A program made the translations under genes and the position numbers. The notes below the pieces were generated by a model. The model did no database searches. It saw only the letters and a list, made by a program, of their open reading frames with translations, and was not told where the DNA came from. Below, one piece after another: positions 55,342 to 64,000 of a DNA stretch of 64,000 nucleotides. Every line of letters starts with the position of its first letter. The first letter of the stretch is position 1. Source of the stretch: Rhizobium oryzihabitans (GTDB lineage Bacteria; Pseudomonadota; Alphaproteobacteria; Rhizobiales; Rhizobiaceae). The stretch covers positions 2,493,501 through 2,557,500 of the forward strand of contig NZ_CP048632.1 of NCBI RefSeq assembly GCF_010669145.1. Direction: 5' to 3'.

Positions 55342-56406
55342 TTAATTGTCGCCGGATGACGACGGTGGGTAAATATGATCGTTTCCGTTGAAGTCCGAGA
55401 CGGAGTAACAGCCATCGCGGGTTTTTTCGGCCGCATTTCGGCCGATAGTGGCCTTGCCGTGGCCGCCCGGGATGTCGAGAACATAGGTTGGCTGGCAAAG
55501 ACCGGAGACATGTCCGCGCAGGGCGGAAACGATTCGCTGACCCTCCTCGATCGTCAGCCGGAAATGGCTGGTTCCGGGCGCAAGATCGGGATGGTGCAGG
55601 TAATAGGGTTTGATCCGGGTTTCGACAAAGGCACGCATCAGCTCGGCCAGAACTGCCGGATCATCATTAATGCCCTTCAGGAGCACGGTCTGGCTGACCA
55701 TCGCGATGCCGGCATCGATCAACCGGGCGCAGGCGCTTCGGGCTTCTAGCCCAAGTTCACGTGCGTGATTGGCGTGGAGGGCGACATAGGTGGTCTTGCC
55801 GCTGGCCTTCAGCGCCTCGATCAACGGCCCGTCGATACGATCGGGATCGACGACTGGCACGCGGGTATGGAAGCGGACGATCTTGACGTGCTGTATGTCT
55901 TTCACCCGTTTCATCAGATCGGACAGGCGTCGCGGGGAGAGGACGAGCGGATCGCCGCCCGTGAGGATGACCTCCCAGATGGCAGGGTTGGCTTTTATAT
56001 AGTCGAATGCGGCGTCCAGCTCTTCCGGGCTCATCATGCCGTTGCCCTGTGGCCCGACCATTTCGCGACGGAAACAGAAACGGCAATAGACCGGGCAGAC
56101 ATGAACCGCCTTCAATAGAACCCGGTCCGGATAACGGTGAACAATGCCATGCACCGGGCTGTGGGCGTCATCGCCGATCGGATCGTCCCGCTCTTCGGGG
56201 AGATGGACCAGTTCCGCCGTATCCGGCACGAATTGCAGGGCGATGGGGTCTTGCGGATCCCGGCTGTCCACCAGTCCGGCCATTGTTGGCGTGATTGCGA
56301 GCGCGTAACGCTGCGTGACAGCACGAAGGCTCTCGAGCGCCTCGGCCTCGATCAGCCCCGCCTCGAGAAGTGCTTCAGGTGTCTTGATGGTTTCAGGTCT
56401 TGTCAT
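55342..56406 (-). CDS. epmB: EF-P beta-lysylation protein EpmB (lysine 2,3-aminomutase family)
   Basis: This is a radical-SAM and PLP enzyme of 354 residues that turns (S)-alpha-lysine into (R)-beta-lysine for EF-P. The radical-SAM cluster is Cys104, Cys108 and Cys111 in VCPVYCRFCFRR. PLP-binding features include ILTGGDPLVLSPRRLSDL, and the C-terminal end has YVLDIPGGHGK as in KamA-type enzymes. The ATG at 56406 overlaps the epmA stop (ATGA). The company of epmA and efp decides EpmB over a catabolic lysine 2,3-aminomutase. Confidence 0.92.
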   Translation of the reverse strand: MTRPETIKTPEALLEAGLIEAEALESLRAVTQRYALAITPTMAGLVDSRDPQDPIALQFVPDTAELVHLPEERDDPIGDDAHSPVHGIVHRYPDRVLLKAVHVCPVYCRFCFRREMVGPQGNGMMSPEELDAAFDYIKANPAIWEVILTGGDPLVLSPRRLSDLMKRVKDIQHVKIVRFHTRVPVVDPDRIDGPLIEALKASGKTTYVALHANHARELGLEARSACARLIDAGIAMVSQTVLLKGINDDPAVLAELMRAFVETRIKPYYLHHPDLAPGTSHFRLTIEEGQRIVSALRGHVSGLCQPTYVLDIPGGHGKATIGRNAAEKTRDGCYSVSDFNGNDHIYPPSSSGDN

Positions 56407-57466
56407 CGACCATATTCCGCGACAGGTGCCCACATGACCAGATCGATGCGCGGTGCTCCGGTTGCCAGCATGACCAGCCGGTCGAAGCCGAGTGCTATGC
56501 CGCTTGCAGGCGGCATGATCGCCAGTGCTGCGAGAAAATCCTCGTCCAGCGGATATGTCTCGCCGTAAACCCGCTGCTTCTCGGCCATTTCCATTTCGAA
56601 ACGCCGCCTCTGTTCGGCGGCGTCGGTCAATTCGCCAAAGGCATTGGCAAGTTCCACGCCGCAGGCATAAAGCTCGAAACGTTCCGCCACCCGCGCATCA
56701 TCAGGTGATTTGCGGGCAAGGGCCGCTTCGCTGGTCGGATATTCGTCAAGAATGGTGGCTCTGCCGAAGCCCAGCTCCGGCTCCACGCGCTCGACAATCA
56801 CGCGGCTGAACATATCCGCCCAGGTGTCGTCATCGGCGACGCGGATGCCTGTATTGGTGAGGCTTGCGGCGAGGTGCCGCTCGTCTGTTTCGCCGTTTCG
56901 GCCGATGGTGGCCAGAAGGTCAATTCCCGCATAACGCTCGAAGGCTTCGGCAACGCTCAGGCGTTCCGGCTCCAGGAACGGATCGACACTGCGGCCACGA
57001 TAGGTAAAGTTCTTCGTCCCGGCGGTCTCAGCGGCCAGTGCCAGAAGGTTGGCGCTGTCCTTCATCAGGGTCTCGTAGGTCTCACCGACCCGATACCATT
57101 CCAGCATGGTGAATTCCGGATGGTGCAGGGGCCTCTTTCCCTGTTTCTATAAACATGGGCGAAACAGAGGATGCGTTCTTCACCGGCCGCGAGCAGCTTC
57201 TTGCAGGCAAATTCGGGCGAGGTGTGGAGATAGAGCGCGGCGGCCTCGCCGCCGGGTGTCAGACCTTGCGTGGCGAAGGCGTGCAGATGCGCCTCGTTGC
57301 CGGGGGAAATCTGCAGCGTGGCGGTGTCGACCTCGAGAAAATCGGCGTGGGCGAAATAGCTGCGAAAAGCCGACTGGATCGCATTGCGTCCTAGCAGGAA
57401 AGCGCGGCGGTCGGCGTGGACATCGGGTGTCCACCATGGCGACATTGTCTCGTTGCTCGAGCCCAT
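56403..57466 (-). pseudogene. epmA: EF-P--(R)-beta-lysine ligase EpmA (GenX/PoxA), frameshifted as read
   Basis: EpmA is a lysyl-tRNA-synthetase-like ligase that attaches beta-lysine to EF-P. It would be about 354 residues, without the anticodon-binding domain. The N-terminal part has FLEVDTATLQISPGNEAHLH and TSPEFACKKLLAAG, and the C-terminal part has motif 3 GIALGFDRLVMLATG. Motif 2 is cut: the frame reads YRNRERGP and then breaks, while the other frame resumes at HPEFTMLEWYRVGETY. The plus-strand G run at 57128-57131 has four bases, and a fifth restores RERGPLHHPEFT exactly. The start at 57466 follows AGAGAG. epmB overlaps by ATGA, and efp is divergent. Confidence 0.85.
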
Positions 57467-57580
57467 CTCTCTTTTCTTTTCCGTCTCACCTGCGGGCCTT
57501 GCTGCGGATAAACGGCCCGCAAAACGCCTGATCGCATCATTTAAAGCAATTCCGGGCGGAAAACCGCTAGGCACTCTTCC

Positions 57581-57610
57581 GCGAATTGCTGTAGAAGGCT
57601 GGCAATTCGC
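57581..57610. other. Inverted repeat in the efp-epmA promoter region
   Basis: GCGAATTGC (57581-57589) and GCAATTCGC (57602-57610) form a perfect 9-base inverted repeat around 12 bases. It lies between the divergent epmA and efp starts, 108 bases before efp. It could be an operator or a leader-RNA stem. Confidence 0.4.
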
Positions 57611-57717
57611 GCGGATTTAAGGTAGTTGCGCCCCAGAAAAAAGACAAAACGTCTGCCGGGGCCGGTGCTGCCGCGCAGTCCTTTACGACGCATTTCATCG
57701 AGTTACAAGGAAGTCAT

Positions 57718-58287
57718 ATGGTCAAGGTTATCGCCTCATCCGTCCGCAAGGGCAATGTTCTCGACGTGGACGGCAAGCTTTACGTCGTTCTTACCGCGCA
57801 GAACTTTCACCCAGGCAAGGGCACGCCGGTTACGCAGGTTGACATGCGCCGCATCGTTGACGGCGTCAAGGTCTCCGAACGTTGGCGCACCACCGAGCAG
57901 GTCGAGCGCGCTTTCGTCGAAGACCTGAACTTCCAGTTCCTTTATGAAGATGGCGAAGGCTTCCACTTCATGAACCCGGAAAACTACGATCAGGTCGTTG
58001 TCGACGTCGATACGATGGGCGACCAGAAGGCCTATCTTCAGGAAGGCATGACCTGCGTTCTTTCGATTCATGAAGGCAACCCGCTGGCCGTCGAACTGCC
58101 GCGCCACGTGACGCTGGAAATCATGGAAACGGAACCGGTTGTGAAGGGCCAGACGGCTTCTTCTTCCTACAAGCCGGCAATCCTTTCCAACGGCATCCGC
58201 ACCATGGTTCCGCCGCATATTGATGCCGGCATCCGCGTGGTCATCGCGACGGAAGACAATTCCTACGTTGAGCGCGCCAAGAGCTGA
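57718..58287 (+). CDS. efp: Translation elongation factor P
   Basis: EF-P relieves ribosomes stalled at polyproline stretches. It has 189 residues, in three beta-barrel domains. The modified residue Lys34 lies in [12 protein letters not shown], with the same position and context as the beta-lysylated Lys of E. coli. The ATG is preceded by AAGGAAG 6 bases upstream. The divergent epmA and epmB supply and attach the beta-lysine. No EpmC hydroxylase is seen in the window. Two terminators follow. Confidence 0.97.
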   Translation: MVKVIASSVRKGNVLDVDGKLYVVLTAQNFHPGKGTPVTQVDMRRIVDGVKVSERWRTTEQVERAFVEDLNFQFLYEDGEGFHFMNPENYDQVVVDVDTMGDQKAYLQEGMTCVLSIHEGNPLAVELPRHVTLEIMETEPVVKGQTASSSYKPAILSNGIRTMVPPHIDAGIRVVIATEDNSYVERAKS

Positions 58288-58306
58288 GCCTGATGGCTGG
58301 TTAAAC

Positions 58307-58336
58307 AAAAAGCACCGGGTGACCGGTGCTTTTTTT
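58307..58336 (+). terminator. Rho-independent terminator of efp
   Basis: AAAAAGCACCGG pairs with CCGGTGCTTTTT around the loop GTGA, followed by more T. It lies 20 bases after the efp stop codon. Confidence 0.85.
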
Positions 58337-58350
58337 GTGCCCTAAACAGC

Positions 58351-58382
58351 AAAAAGCCCGCGTCGAAAGACGCGGGCTTTTT
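58351..58382. terminator. Bidirectional terminator between efp and the outer-membrane factor gene
   Basis: AAAAAGCCCGCGTC pairs with GACGCGGGCTTTTT around the loop GAAA. The A and T runs let it work in both directions. It lies 22 bases after the stop of the minus-strand gene at 58404. Confidence 0.85.
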
Positions 58383-58403
58383 GTTTGCCTTTTTGGGCCG
58401 TTC

Positions 58404-59846
58404 TTACATGCCCTTCGCGGCGGCCACGGTCGGGCCGGCCGACTTCTTCGGGGCTGGCTGTCCAACGGCATAACCGCCACCGAGAGCCACGTTGAGCGAG
58501 ACATAGTCCTGCGCGGTCGTCTGGATCGCCGTGGCAAGGTTTGCCTGCGCATCCGAGACCGAGCGCTGGGCATCCAGAACGTCGAGCAGAGACGATGCAC
58601 CATCACGATAGCTGGCGGTCGAGAGCTGCAGTGCTTCCTGGTAGGAGGCGACGGTCTTTCTCAAAGCGTCGACGGTACGCTGGTCGCGATTGATGGCGGC
58701 CAGGGCGTTTTCGACTTCTTCCACCGCGTTGAGAACGGTCGCCTTCCAGACGAGATATTGCTCGCGTGCCTGTGAGTTCGCGATGTCGACATTGGCGCGG
58801 AGTCTGCCACCGTCGAGGATCGGGAGAGTGAGGCTCGGACCGAAGGACCAGCTATTGGCCGTTCCCCTGCCGCCGCCACTCAGGAAATTGTAGCTCGGGG
58901 TGATCGCGCCACCAAGCTCGATGCTTGGATAAAGCTGCGCCTCGGTTACACCGATCGTGGCGACCGCGGCGGCGAGATTGCGTTCAGCGACGCGGATGTC
59001 CGGACGGTTGCGGATCAGGTCGGCCGGGATGCCGGTGCGGGGAACTGCGCGCGCAACAGGCTGGCGTGCGCCCTTCTGCAGCTCGGCGATGAGCGACGAG
59101 GCCGGCATGCCGAGCAGGGTCGCGATGCGGTGGGCTGCCTTGCGGAAGCTGGTTTCGAGGCCGGGTATCTGCGACAGCGTGGAATTGACCAGACCTTCGG
59201 ACTGGACGACATCGAGACGCGAGGCCGCACCCGCTTCGAGCTGGAGCTTTGTCAGATCGAGCGTTTCGCGGCGTGAACCCAGGTTCTGGCGGGCAATCGC
59301 CAGGCGCTCCTGATAATAGCGCACGTCGATATAGGCCGCGGCGACGGACGAAATCAGCGTCAGGCGCTGAACGTCGACGGTGGAGTAAGCGGCATCAAGC
59401 GACGCATTGGCGCTTTCCGTTGCCCGGCGATAGCGACCGAAGAGGTCGAGGAACCAGGAAACGCTGAGGCTGCCTGAGGACACGTTGGTGACGGGAACGT
59501 CACGGTAGCTGCCCTTGGTCTCGCTGGTCGTGTGGCTGCCGCTGCTCGTCAGGCTCGGCAGGCCGCCGGCGCCGTCCACGATCACCTGGGCCTGTGCCTG
59601 ATTGATGCGCTCGATCGCCTGCATCACGGTGAGGTTCTGCGCAAGGCCAGTGGACACGTAACCGTTCAGGCGGTTGTCGTTGAAGGCCGTCCACCATGCA
59701 ACGCTGCTGATGTCGCCAATACTGGTTTTTCCGGCTTCCGCAAACTTTCCCGGCAATTGGATTTCCGGCGTCTTGTGGTCGGGTCCAACAACACAGCCTG
59801 AAAGCAGCAGCATTGTCAGGGGAAGGGTAGCGCGAATAGACAGCAT
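58404..59846 (-). CDS. RND efflux outer-membrane lipoprotein (NodT/OprM family)
   Basis: This is the outer-membrane channel of a tripartite efflux pump, 480 residues. The lipoprotein signal peptide MLSIRATLPLTMLLLSGC places the lipidated Cys at residue 18. The repeated OEP halves include WWTAFNDNRLNGYVSTGLAQ, and DIRVAERNLAAAVATIGVTE is typical of the NodT family. The ATG at 59846 is required by the lipobox; a long in-frame extension to 60527 is rejected since it runs into the pump gene. It follows the pump gene by 149 bases. Agrobacterium has an AmeABC pump with a third, outer-membrane gene, which this may be (not proven). Confidence 0.9.
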   Translation of the reverse strand: MLSIRATLPLTMLLLSGCVVGPDHKTPEIQLPGKFAEAGKTSIGDISSVAWWTAFNDNRLNGYVSTGLAQNLTVMQAIERINQAQAQVIVDGAGGLPSLTSSGSHTTSETKGSYRDVPVTNVSSGSLSVSWFLDLFGRYRRATESANASLDAAYSTVDVQRLTLISSVAAAYIDVRYYQERLAIARQNLGSRRETLDLTKLQLEAGAASRLDVVQSEGLVNSTLSQIPGLETSFRKAAHRIATLLGMPASSLIAELQKGARQPVARAVPRTGIPADLIRNRPDIRVAERNLAAAVATIGVTEAQLYPSIELGGAITPSYNFLSGGGRGTANSWSFGPSLTLPILDGGRLRANVDIANSQAREQYLVWKATVLNAVEEVENALAAINRDQRTVDALRKTVASYQEALQLSTASYRDGASSLLDVLDAQRSVSDAQANLATAIQTTAQDYVSLNVALGGGYAVGQPAPKKSAGPTVAAAKGM

Positions 59847-59995
59847 ATAGTTTTCCCAATTCTCTGGTTGGCTTACCGAGCGCGGCTTACTGACAAATGG
59901 GCTGCGCGATCGATATGCCGTAGAAACGTGCATTTGCCAAATCGGCAACATTTCTAGCAGCGTATTAACGGTTGGCACAGCCCATTTTTGTTTTG

Positions 59996-62900
59996 TTAAC
60001 GCCTTGAAAGGCGACGAATGATGACGAAAAAGGATGGAACGAAGAAAATTCCGAGGAGTGTTGCAGAAAGCATACCACCCAGCACCCCGATACCGATTGC
60101 ATTTTGCGCGGCTGAACCCGCTCCGGTTGCGATCGCGAGAGGTACAACACCCAGGATGAAGGCGAGCGATGTCATGATGATCGGGCGCAGACGCAGCTTC
60201 GCCGCCTCCAGTGTCGCTTCCAAAAGACTCAAGCCGTGCTCCTGCCGTTCCTTGGCGAATTCGACGATCAGGATCGCGTTTTTCGCGGCAAGGCCGATGG
60301 TCGTCAGCAGGCCCACCTTGAAGTAGACGTCGTTCGTCTGGCCGAAGAAATGGGCCGCGGTCAGGGCGCCGAGAACGCCGACCGGCACGGCCATGATGAC
60401 CGAGAACGGGATCGACCAGCTTTCGTAAAGCGCTGCAAGGCAAAGGAACACGATCAGAACCGACAGCGCATAAAGCATCGGAGCCTGCGAGCCGGAAAGG
60501 CGTTCCTGATAGGAAATACCCTGCCATGCCACCGTGTAACCGCCCGGCAGGCTTGCCGTCAGGCGTTCCATTTCATCCATGGCGTCACCGGAAGCGACGC
60601 CCGCGCCGGCGGTGCCCTCAAGCGAGATCGCGCCCGTGCCGTTGTAGCGTGCCAGTGACGGCGGCGCGTTGATCCACTTCACTTCGCTGAAGGAAGAGAA
60701 AGGTACCATCTCGCCGCTGGTGTTGCGGGCATACCAGAACTTCAGGTCGTCCGGCTGCATGCGGTAGGGCGCATCGCCCTGAACATAGACCGGCTTGAGC
60801 TCGCCGTTCAGGGTGAAGTCGTTGACATCCCGGCCGGCAAAGATCGTCGACAGCATCAGGTTCACGGAGGAAAGATCGACGCCCATGGCCCCCATCTTTT
60901 CCTGATCGAGAATGATCTTCATCTGCGTTTCGTTGTCCTGGCTGTCGCTTCTGAGCGAGCTGACCTTCGGATTGCTAGTCGCAAGCGCGATCAGTTCCTT
61001 GGACGTTGCAGTCAGTGCCTCGGTGCCGTTACGGCCGCTATCCACGAGATACATCGAGAAACCGCTCGACGTGCCCATGCCCTGAATGGCCGGCGGCAAA
61101 AGCGGAAACACCTGTGCATCGCGGAAACCAAAGAATGTCCCCATCGCACGCTGCACAATGGCGGCTGCGTGCTGATCCGGTGCTGTTCTATCGGCGAAAT
61201 CCTTGAGCTTGGTGAAGACGATGGCGTTGTTCTGGCCGGAACCGCTGAAGCTGAAACCAAGCACGCCGAAAACGGATTCGACATTGTTGGCTTCTTTTTC
61301 GCGGAAGTAGTTTTCGACCTGCTTCACCACCTCGTTGGTCCGCTCGATATTCGAACCCGTCGGGGTCTGAATGATCGTCAGAAGAACGCCCTGGTCTTCC
61401 TGCGGCAGGAACGAGCTTGGCAGCTTGGAAAAGAACCAGGCGCAGCCGCCGATCACGATCGCGAAGAGAATCATCACGCGCAGGGGCCGCTTCAGCAGAT
61501 AGCCGATGGAGGAGACGTAGCCGTCCGTCGTCTTGCCGAAGCCGCGGTTGAACCAGGCACCCGGTCCGCGCTGCTTCTTGTGATGATCGATCGGCTTCAG
61601 CATCGTGGCGCAAAGCGCCGGCGTCAGAACGATGGCGACCACTGCCGAAAGCAGCATTGCCGAAACGATGGTGATCGAGAACTGGCGATAGATGATACCC
61701 GTAGATCCGCCGAAGAAGGCCATCGGAATGAAGACGGCCGTCAGCACGAGCGCGATGCCGATGATCGCGCCGGTGATTTCACCCATCGACTTTTCGGTTG
61801 CCTCGACCGGCGAGAGCCCCTCTTCCGACATGATGCGCTCGACGTTTTCGACAACGACGATGGCGTCGTCGACGAGAAGGCCGATGGCGAGAACCATGGC
61901 GAACATGGTGAGGGTGTTGATTGAATATCCTGTCAGTGCGAGGATGCCGAAGGTGCCGAGAAGCACGACGGGCACCGCAATCATCGGAATGAATGTGGCT
62001 CTCAGATTCTGCAGGAACACCAGAAGCACGACGAAGACGAGGATGATCGCTTCGATCAGCGTGTGGACCACCTTCTCGATCGACAATTGCACGAAAGGTG
62101 TCGTGTCATAGGGATATTCGATCGAAACGCCTTCGGGCAGCGAACCCTCAACGGCGGAAAGCGCCGACTTTACACGCGCTGCCGTATCGAGCGCGTTGGC
62201 ACCCGTGGCGAGGTTGACCGCGAAACCGGCAGAAGGACGGCCGTTCGACCGGGAATCGCCGCCATACGTTTCCTGGCCGATTTCGATGCGTGCGACGTCG
62301 CTGAGACGAACGGTCGAGCCGTCCTTTACGACTTTCAGGATGACCGATTCGAAATCGGCAACCGTGGTGAGCTGGCTCTGCGCCGTCACCGTCACGTTCA
62401 GCTGCTGGCCTTTGACCGCGGGCACCGCGCCAAGGGAACCGACCGAAACCTGGGTGTTCTGGCTTTCGATGGCGCTGGTCACATCGGCCGTCGTCAGCTG
62501 GTACTTGTTGAGCTTGAACGGATCGAGCCAGATGCGCATCGCATATTCGGAGCCGAAGACGTTGATGCTGCCCACGCCCTCGAGGCGCTTGATCTGGTCT
62601 TCGACGCGCGAGGAGAACACGTCGCCGAGATCGGCCGAATTGCGCTTGCCGTCGGTCGAAATCAACGCACCCACCATCAGGATGCTCGATGTGGAGCGGC
62701 TGACCTGAATACCCCGCTGCTGCACGGTGTCGGGCAATTGCGACTGGACGAGCTGCAGCTTGTTCTGCACCTGAACCTGCGCGATATCGGGCAGAATGCT
62801 GTTGCCGAAGGTCAGCGTCACTTCGGCGCTGCCGGTTGAGGATGACGAGGTCATATAGGTGAGATCGTCGAGGCCGGTCATGCCGTCCTCGATGATGGTC

Positions 62901-63085
62901 GTCACCGATTTTTCGACGGTTTCGGCGCTGGCGCCGTTATAGGTCGCGCTGACGCGCACCGTCGTCGGTGCAATATCGGGATATTGCGAGATGGAGAGCG
63001 TCGCAATTGCCAATGCGCCGCCCAGCATGATGACGATGGCGATAACCCATGCGAAAACGGGGCGCCTGATAAAGAAATGGGCCAT
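59996..63085 (-). CDS. RND efflux transporter, AcrB/HAE1 family
   Basis: This is the inner-membrane proton-driven pump of 1029 residues with 12 spans and two large periplasmic loops. The start MAHFFIRRPVFAWVIAIVIM is typical. Proton-relay residues are the Asp pair in IGLLVDDAIVVVENVERI and the Lys in TIGLAAKNAILIVEFAKER. The periplasmic part has VATGANALDTAARVK and LPEGVSIEYPYDTTPFVQLS. It exports hydrophobic drugs or plant compounds, the substrates being unknown. The adaptor gene lies 53 bases upstream on the same strand and the channel gene downstream. Its regulator is outside the window. Confidence 0.95.
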   Translation of the reverse strand: MAHFFIRRPVFAWVIAIVIMLGGALAIATLSISQYPDIAPTTVRVSATYNGASAETVEKSVTTIIEDGMTGLDDLTYMTSSSSTGSAEVTLTFGNSILPDIAQVQVQNKLQLVQSQLPDTVQQRGIQVSRSTSSILMVGALISTDGKRNSADLGDVFSSRVEDQIKRLEGVGSINVFGSEYAMRIWLDPFKLNKYQLTTADVTSAIESQNTQVSVGSLGAVPAVKGQQLNVTVTAQSQLTTVADFESVILKVVKDGSTVRLSDVARIEIGQETYGGDSRSNGRPSAGFAVNLATGANALDTAARVKSALSAVEGSLPEGVSIEYPYDTTPFVQLSIEKVVHTLIEAIILVFVVLLVFLQNLRATFIPMIAVPVVLLGTFGILALTGYSINTLTMFAMVLAIGLLVDDAIVVVENVERIMSEEGLSPVEATEKSMGEITGAIIGIALVLTAVFIPMAFFGGSTGIIYRQFSITIVSAMLLSAVVAIVLTPALCATMLKPIDHHKKQRGPGAWFNRGFGKTTDGYVSSIGYLLKRPLRVMILFAIVIGGCAWFFSKLPSSFLPQEDQGVLLTIIQTPTGSNIERTNEVVKQVENYFREKEANNVESVFGVLGFSFSGSGQNNAIVFTKLKDFADRTAPDQHAAAIVQRAMGTFFGFRDAQVFPLLPPAIQGMGTSSGFSMYLVDSGRNGTEALTATSKELIALATSNPKVSSLRSDSQDNETQMKIILDQEKMGAMGVDLSSVNLMLSTIFAGRDVNDFTLNGELKPVYVQGDAPYRMQPDDLKFWYARNTSGEMVPFSSFSEVKWINAPPSLARYNGTGAISLEGTAGAGVASGDAMDEMERLTASLPGGYTVAWQGISYQERLSGSQAPMLYALSVLIVFLCLAALYESWSIPFSVIMAVPVGVLGALTAAHFFGQTNDVYFKVGLLTTIGLAAKNAILIVEFAKERQEHGLSLLEATLEAAKLRLRPIIMTSLAFILGVVPLAIATGAGSAAQNAIGIGVLGGMLSATLLGIFFVPSFFVIIRRLSRR

Positions 63086-63138
63086 GGCAGTCCTGCCTTA
63101 CCTTTTACGAGCTTCGACCGAGGGTTTCGTGCTCATGC

Positions 63139-64000
63139 TTATTTCGAGGGGGCGGCGGCAGGCTGAGCTTGCTGCGGCATAACGACGATACCGCGATCGT
63201 CGATGGTCACTTCAACCGGTGCGACCGTCGCACCGTCGGCAATCCACTGGAAACCGTCGACGATGAGCTTGTCGCCATCCTTGACGTTTTCCGTCACCAG
63301 CCAGGCATTGCCCGACTGCTGGCTGGACGGGAAGGTGCGGGTTTCCACCTTGTTTTCCGCCGTCACGAACTTTGCGGTCAGTTCGCCATTGGCGTTACGG
63401 TTCGCCGCGCGCTGCGGTATGCGGAAACCCTTTTCCTTGCCGATGGTCAGCGTGGCGCGGACATAGGTGCCGGGAAGCAGAAGATCATCCGGGTTGTCGA
63501 AGAGGGCGCGGATGGAGAAGGTGCCCGTTGTTTCGCTCACCGCCATGTCCGACATGTCGATCTTGCCGTCATGCTTGTATTCCGTGCCGTCTTCCAGCGT
63601 CAGATGAATGCCGGTTTCCTTCGTATCGCCGCCGAGCTGGCCCGACGAGATCGCCTTTTTCAGACGCAGAAGATTGGTGCTGGATTCCATCAGGTCGATG
63701 TAGATCGGGTCGATGCGGCGCAGCGTCGTCAAGGCCGTGGTCTGGTTTGCCGTCACCACGTTGCCGATGCTGAAAGCGGTTGCGCTGGTGATGCCGTCGA
63801 AAGGCGCCCGGACCTTGGTGAGGTCGAGGTTGATTTCAGCGGTTTCCAGCGCTGCCTTGGTCTGGGCCACATCGGCCTGGGCCTGCAGCAGCGTCACCTT
63901 GGCGTTTTCATATTCGATCTGCGTTGCGCCGCTGTTGACCAGCCGTTCGTAGCGGGCAAGGTTGGCCTCGGCGCTCGGAACGCTTGCTTCGGCCTTCGCC
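63139..64000 (-). CDS. RND efflux periplasmic adaptor (AcrA family), 5' end outside window
   Basis: This membrane-fusion protein is cut at its N-terminus by the window edge; 286 codons are visible. It shows the end of the hairpin (coiled coil), the lipoyl-like domain (INLDLTKVRAPFDGITS), the beta-barrel domain (VRATLTIGKEKGFRIPQ) and the membrane-proximal C-terminal end (LIVDGFQWIADGATVAP). It links the inner-membrane pump at 59996 with the outer-membrane channel at 58404. The signal peptide and start lie to the right. Confidence 0.92.
   Translation of the reverse strand, partial: AKAEASVPSAEANLARYERLVNSGATQIEYENAKVTLLQAQADVAQTKAALETAEINLDLTKVRAPFDGITSATAFSIGNVVTANQTTALTTLRRIDPIYIDLMESSTNLLRLKKAISSGQLGGDTKETGIHLTLEDGTEYKHDGKIDMSDMAVSETTGTFSIRALFDNPDDLLLPGTYVRATLTIGKEKGFRIPQRAANRNANGELTAKFVTAENKVETRTFPSSQQSGNAWLVTENVKDGDKLIVDGFQWIADGATVAPVEVTIDDRGIVVMPQQAQPAAAPSK

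Noticed and set aside
59847..60527. N-terminal extension of the outer-membrane factor by 227 residues
   Set aside because: It overlaps the pump gene and would place the lipoprotein signal in the middle of the protein.

Overview
The window reads as chromosomal DNA of a Rhizobiales alphaproteobacterium, most likely Agrobacterium (A. tumefaciens/A. fabrum group). This rests on gene content: an amino acid:[carrier protein] ligase with its carrier protein, a riboswitch-led thiCOSG run, modABC, efp with epmA and epmB, and an RND efflux set with a NodT-type outer-membrane lipoprotein. It also fits the GC-rich, strongly codon-biased sequence, which throws long antisense shadow ORFs. I see no rRNA, tRNA, CRISPR array, insertion sequence or phage gene.

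Layout. (1) 1-14.6 kb, sugar/amino-sugar catabolism: a cut-off GntR regulator, a Gfo/Idh oxidoreductase with a complete carbohydrate ABC importer (two permeases, binding protein, ATPase), an NTF2-like protein, an RpiR regulator divergent from it, then SDR, a cytoplasmic GH20 hexosaminidase, an M81 peptidase, an MFS transporter and CutC. (2) 14.5-29.2 kb, glycan building: a long minus-strand operon running from an Opp/Dpp-type ABC importer into three glycosyltransferases, then a GT32, a polysaccharide deacetylase plus GT4 pair, a nucleotide-sugar dehydrogenase and a methyltransferase. (3) 29.2-35.4 kb, signalling and membrane: an adenylate cyclase with a ferredoxin domain, an MBL-fold hydrolase, a cyclic-nucleotide-binding protein and a 905-residue ABC exporter whose ATPase motifs are all degraded. 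(4) 35.7-43.4 kb, an aminoacyl-carrier-protein system: carrier protein, acyl-CoA-dehydrogenase-like protein, aa:CP ligase, DUF1839 protein and GH2 enzyme in one tight operon, facing a double alpha/beta-hydrolase whose second domain has a Cys at the nucleophile position. (5) 43.5-48.6 kb, TPP riboswitch, thiC, thiO, thiS, thiG and a P1 peptidase. (6) 48.6-51.7 kb, a short ModE-like regulator convergent with modABC, which has two ModE-type boxes upstream. (7) 51.7-58.3 kb, an FAD amine oxidase and LysR pair, a stand-alone Lrp sensor domain, a small unknown protein, then epmB, epmA and efp. (8) 58.4-64 kb, an RND tripartite pump (outer-membrane factor, pump, and an adaptor cut by the window end).

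Two points stand out. Regions 3 and 4 look like a little-described system: a carrier protein charged with an amino acid, possible oxidation and transfer enzymes, a GH2 enzyme, and nearby an apparently ATPase-dead exporter with a cyclic-nucleotide sensor. Second, four genes (gntR, the oligopeptide-type ATPase, the double hydrolase, epmA) are broken by one missing base, each in a run of 4-5 C or G where one more base restores a conserved motif. That points to sequence error more than to real gene decay.
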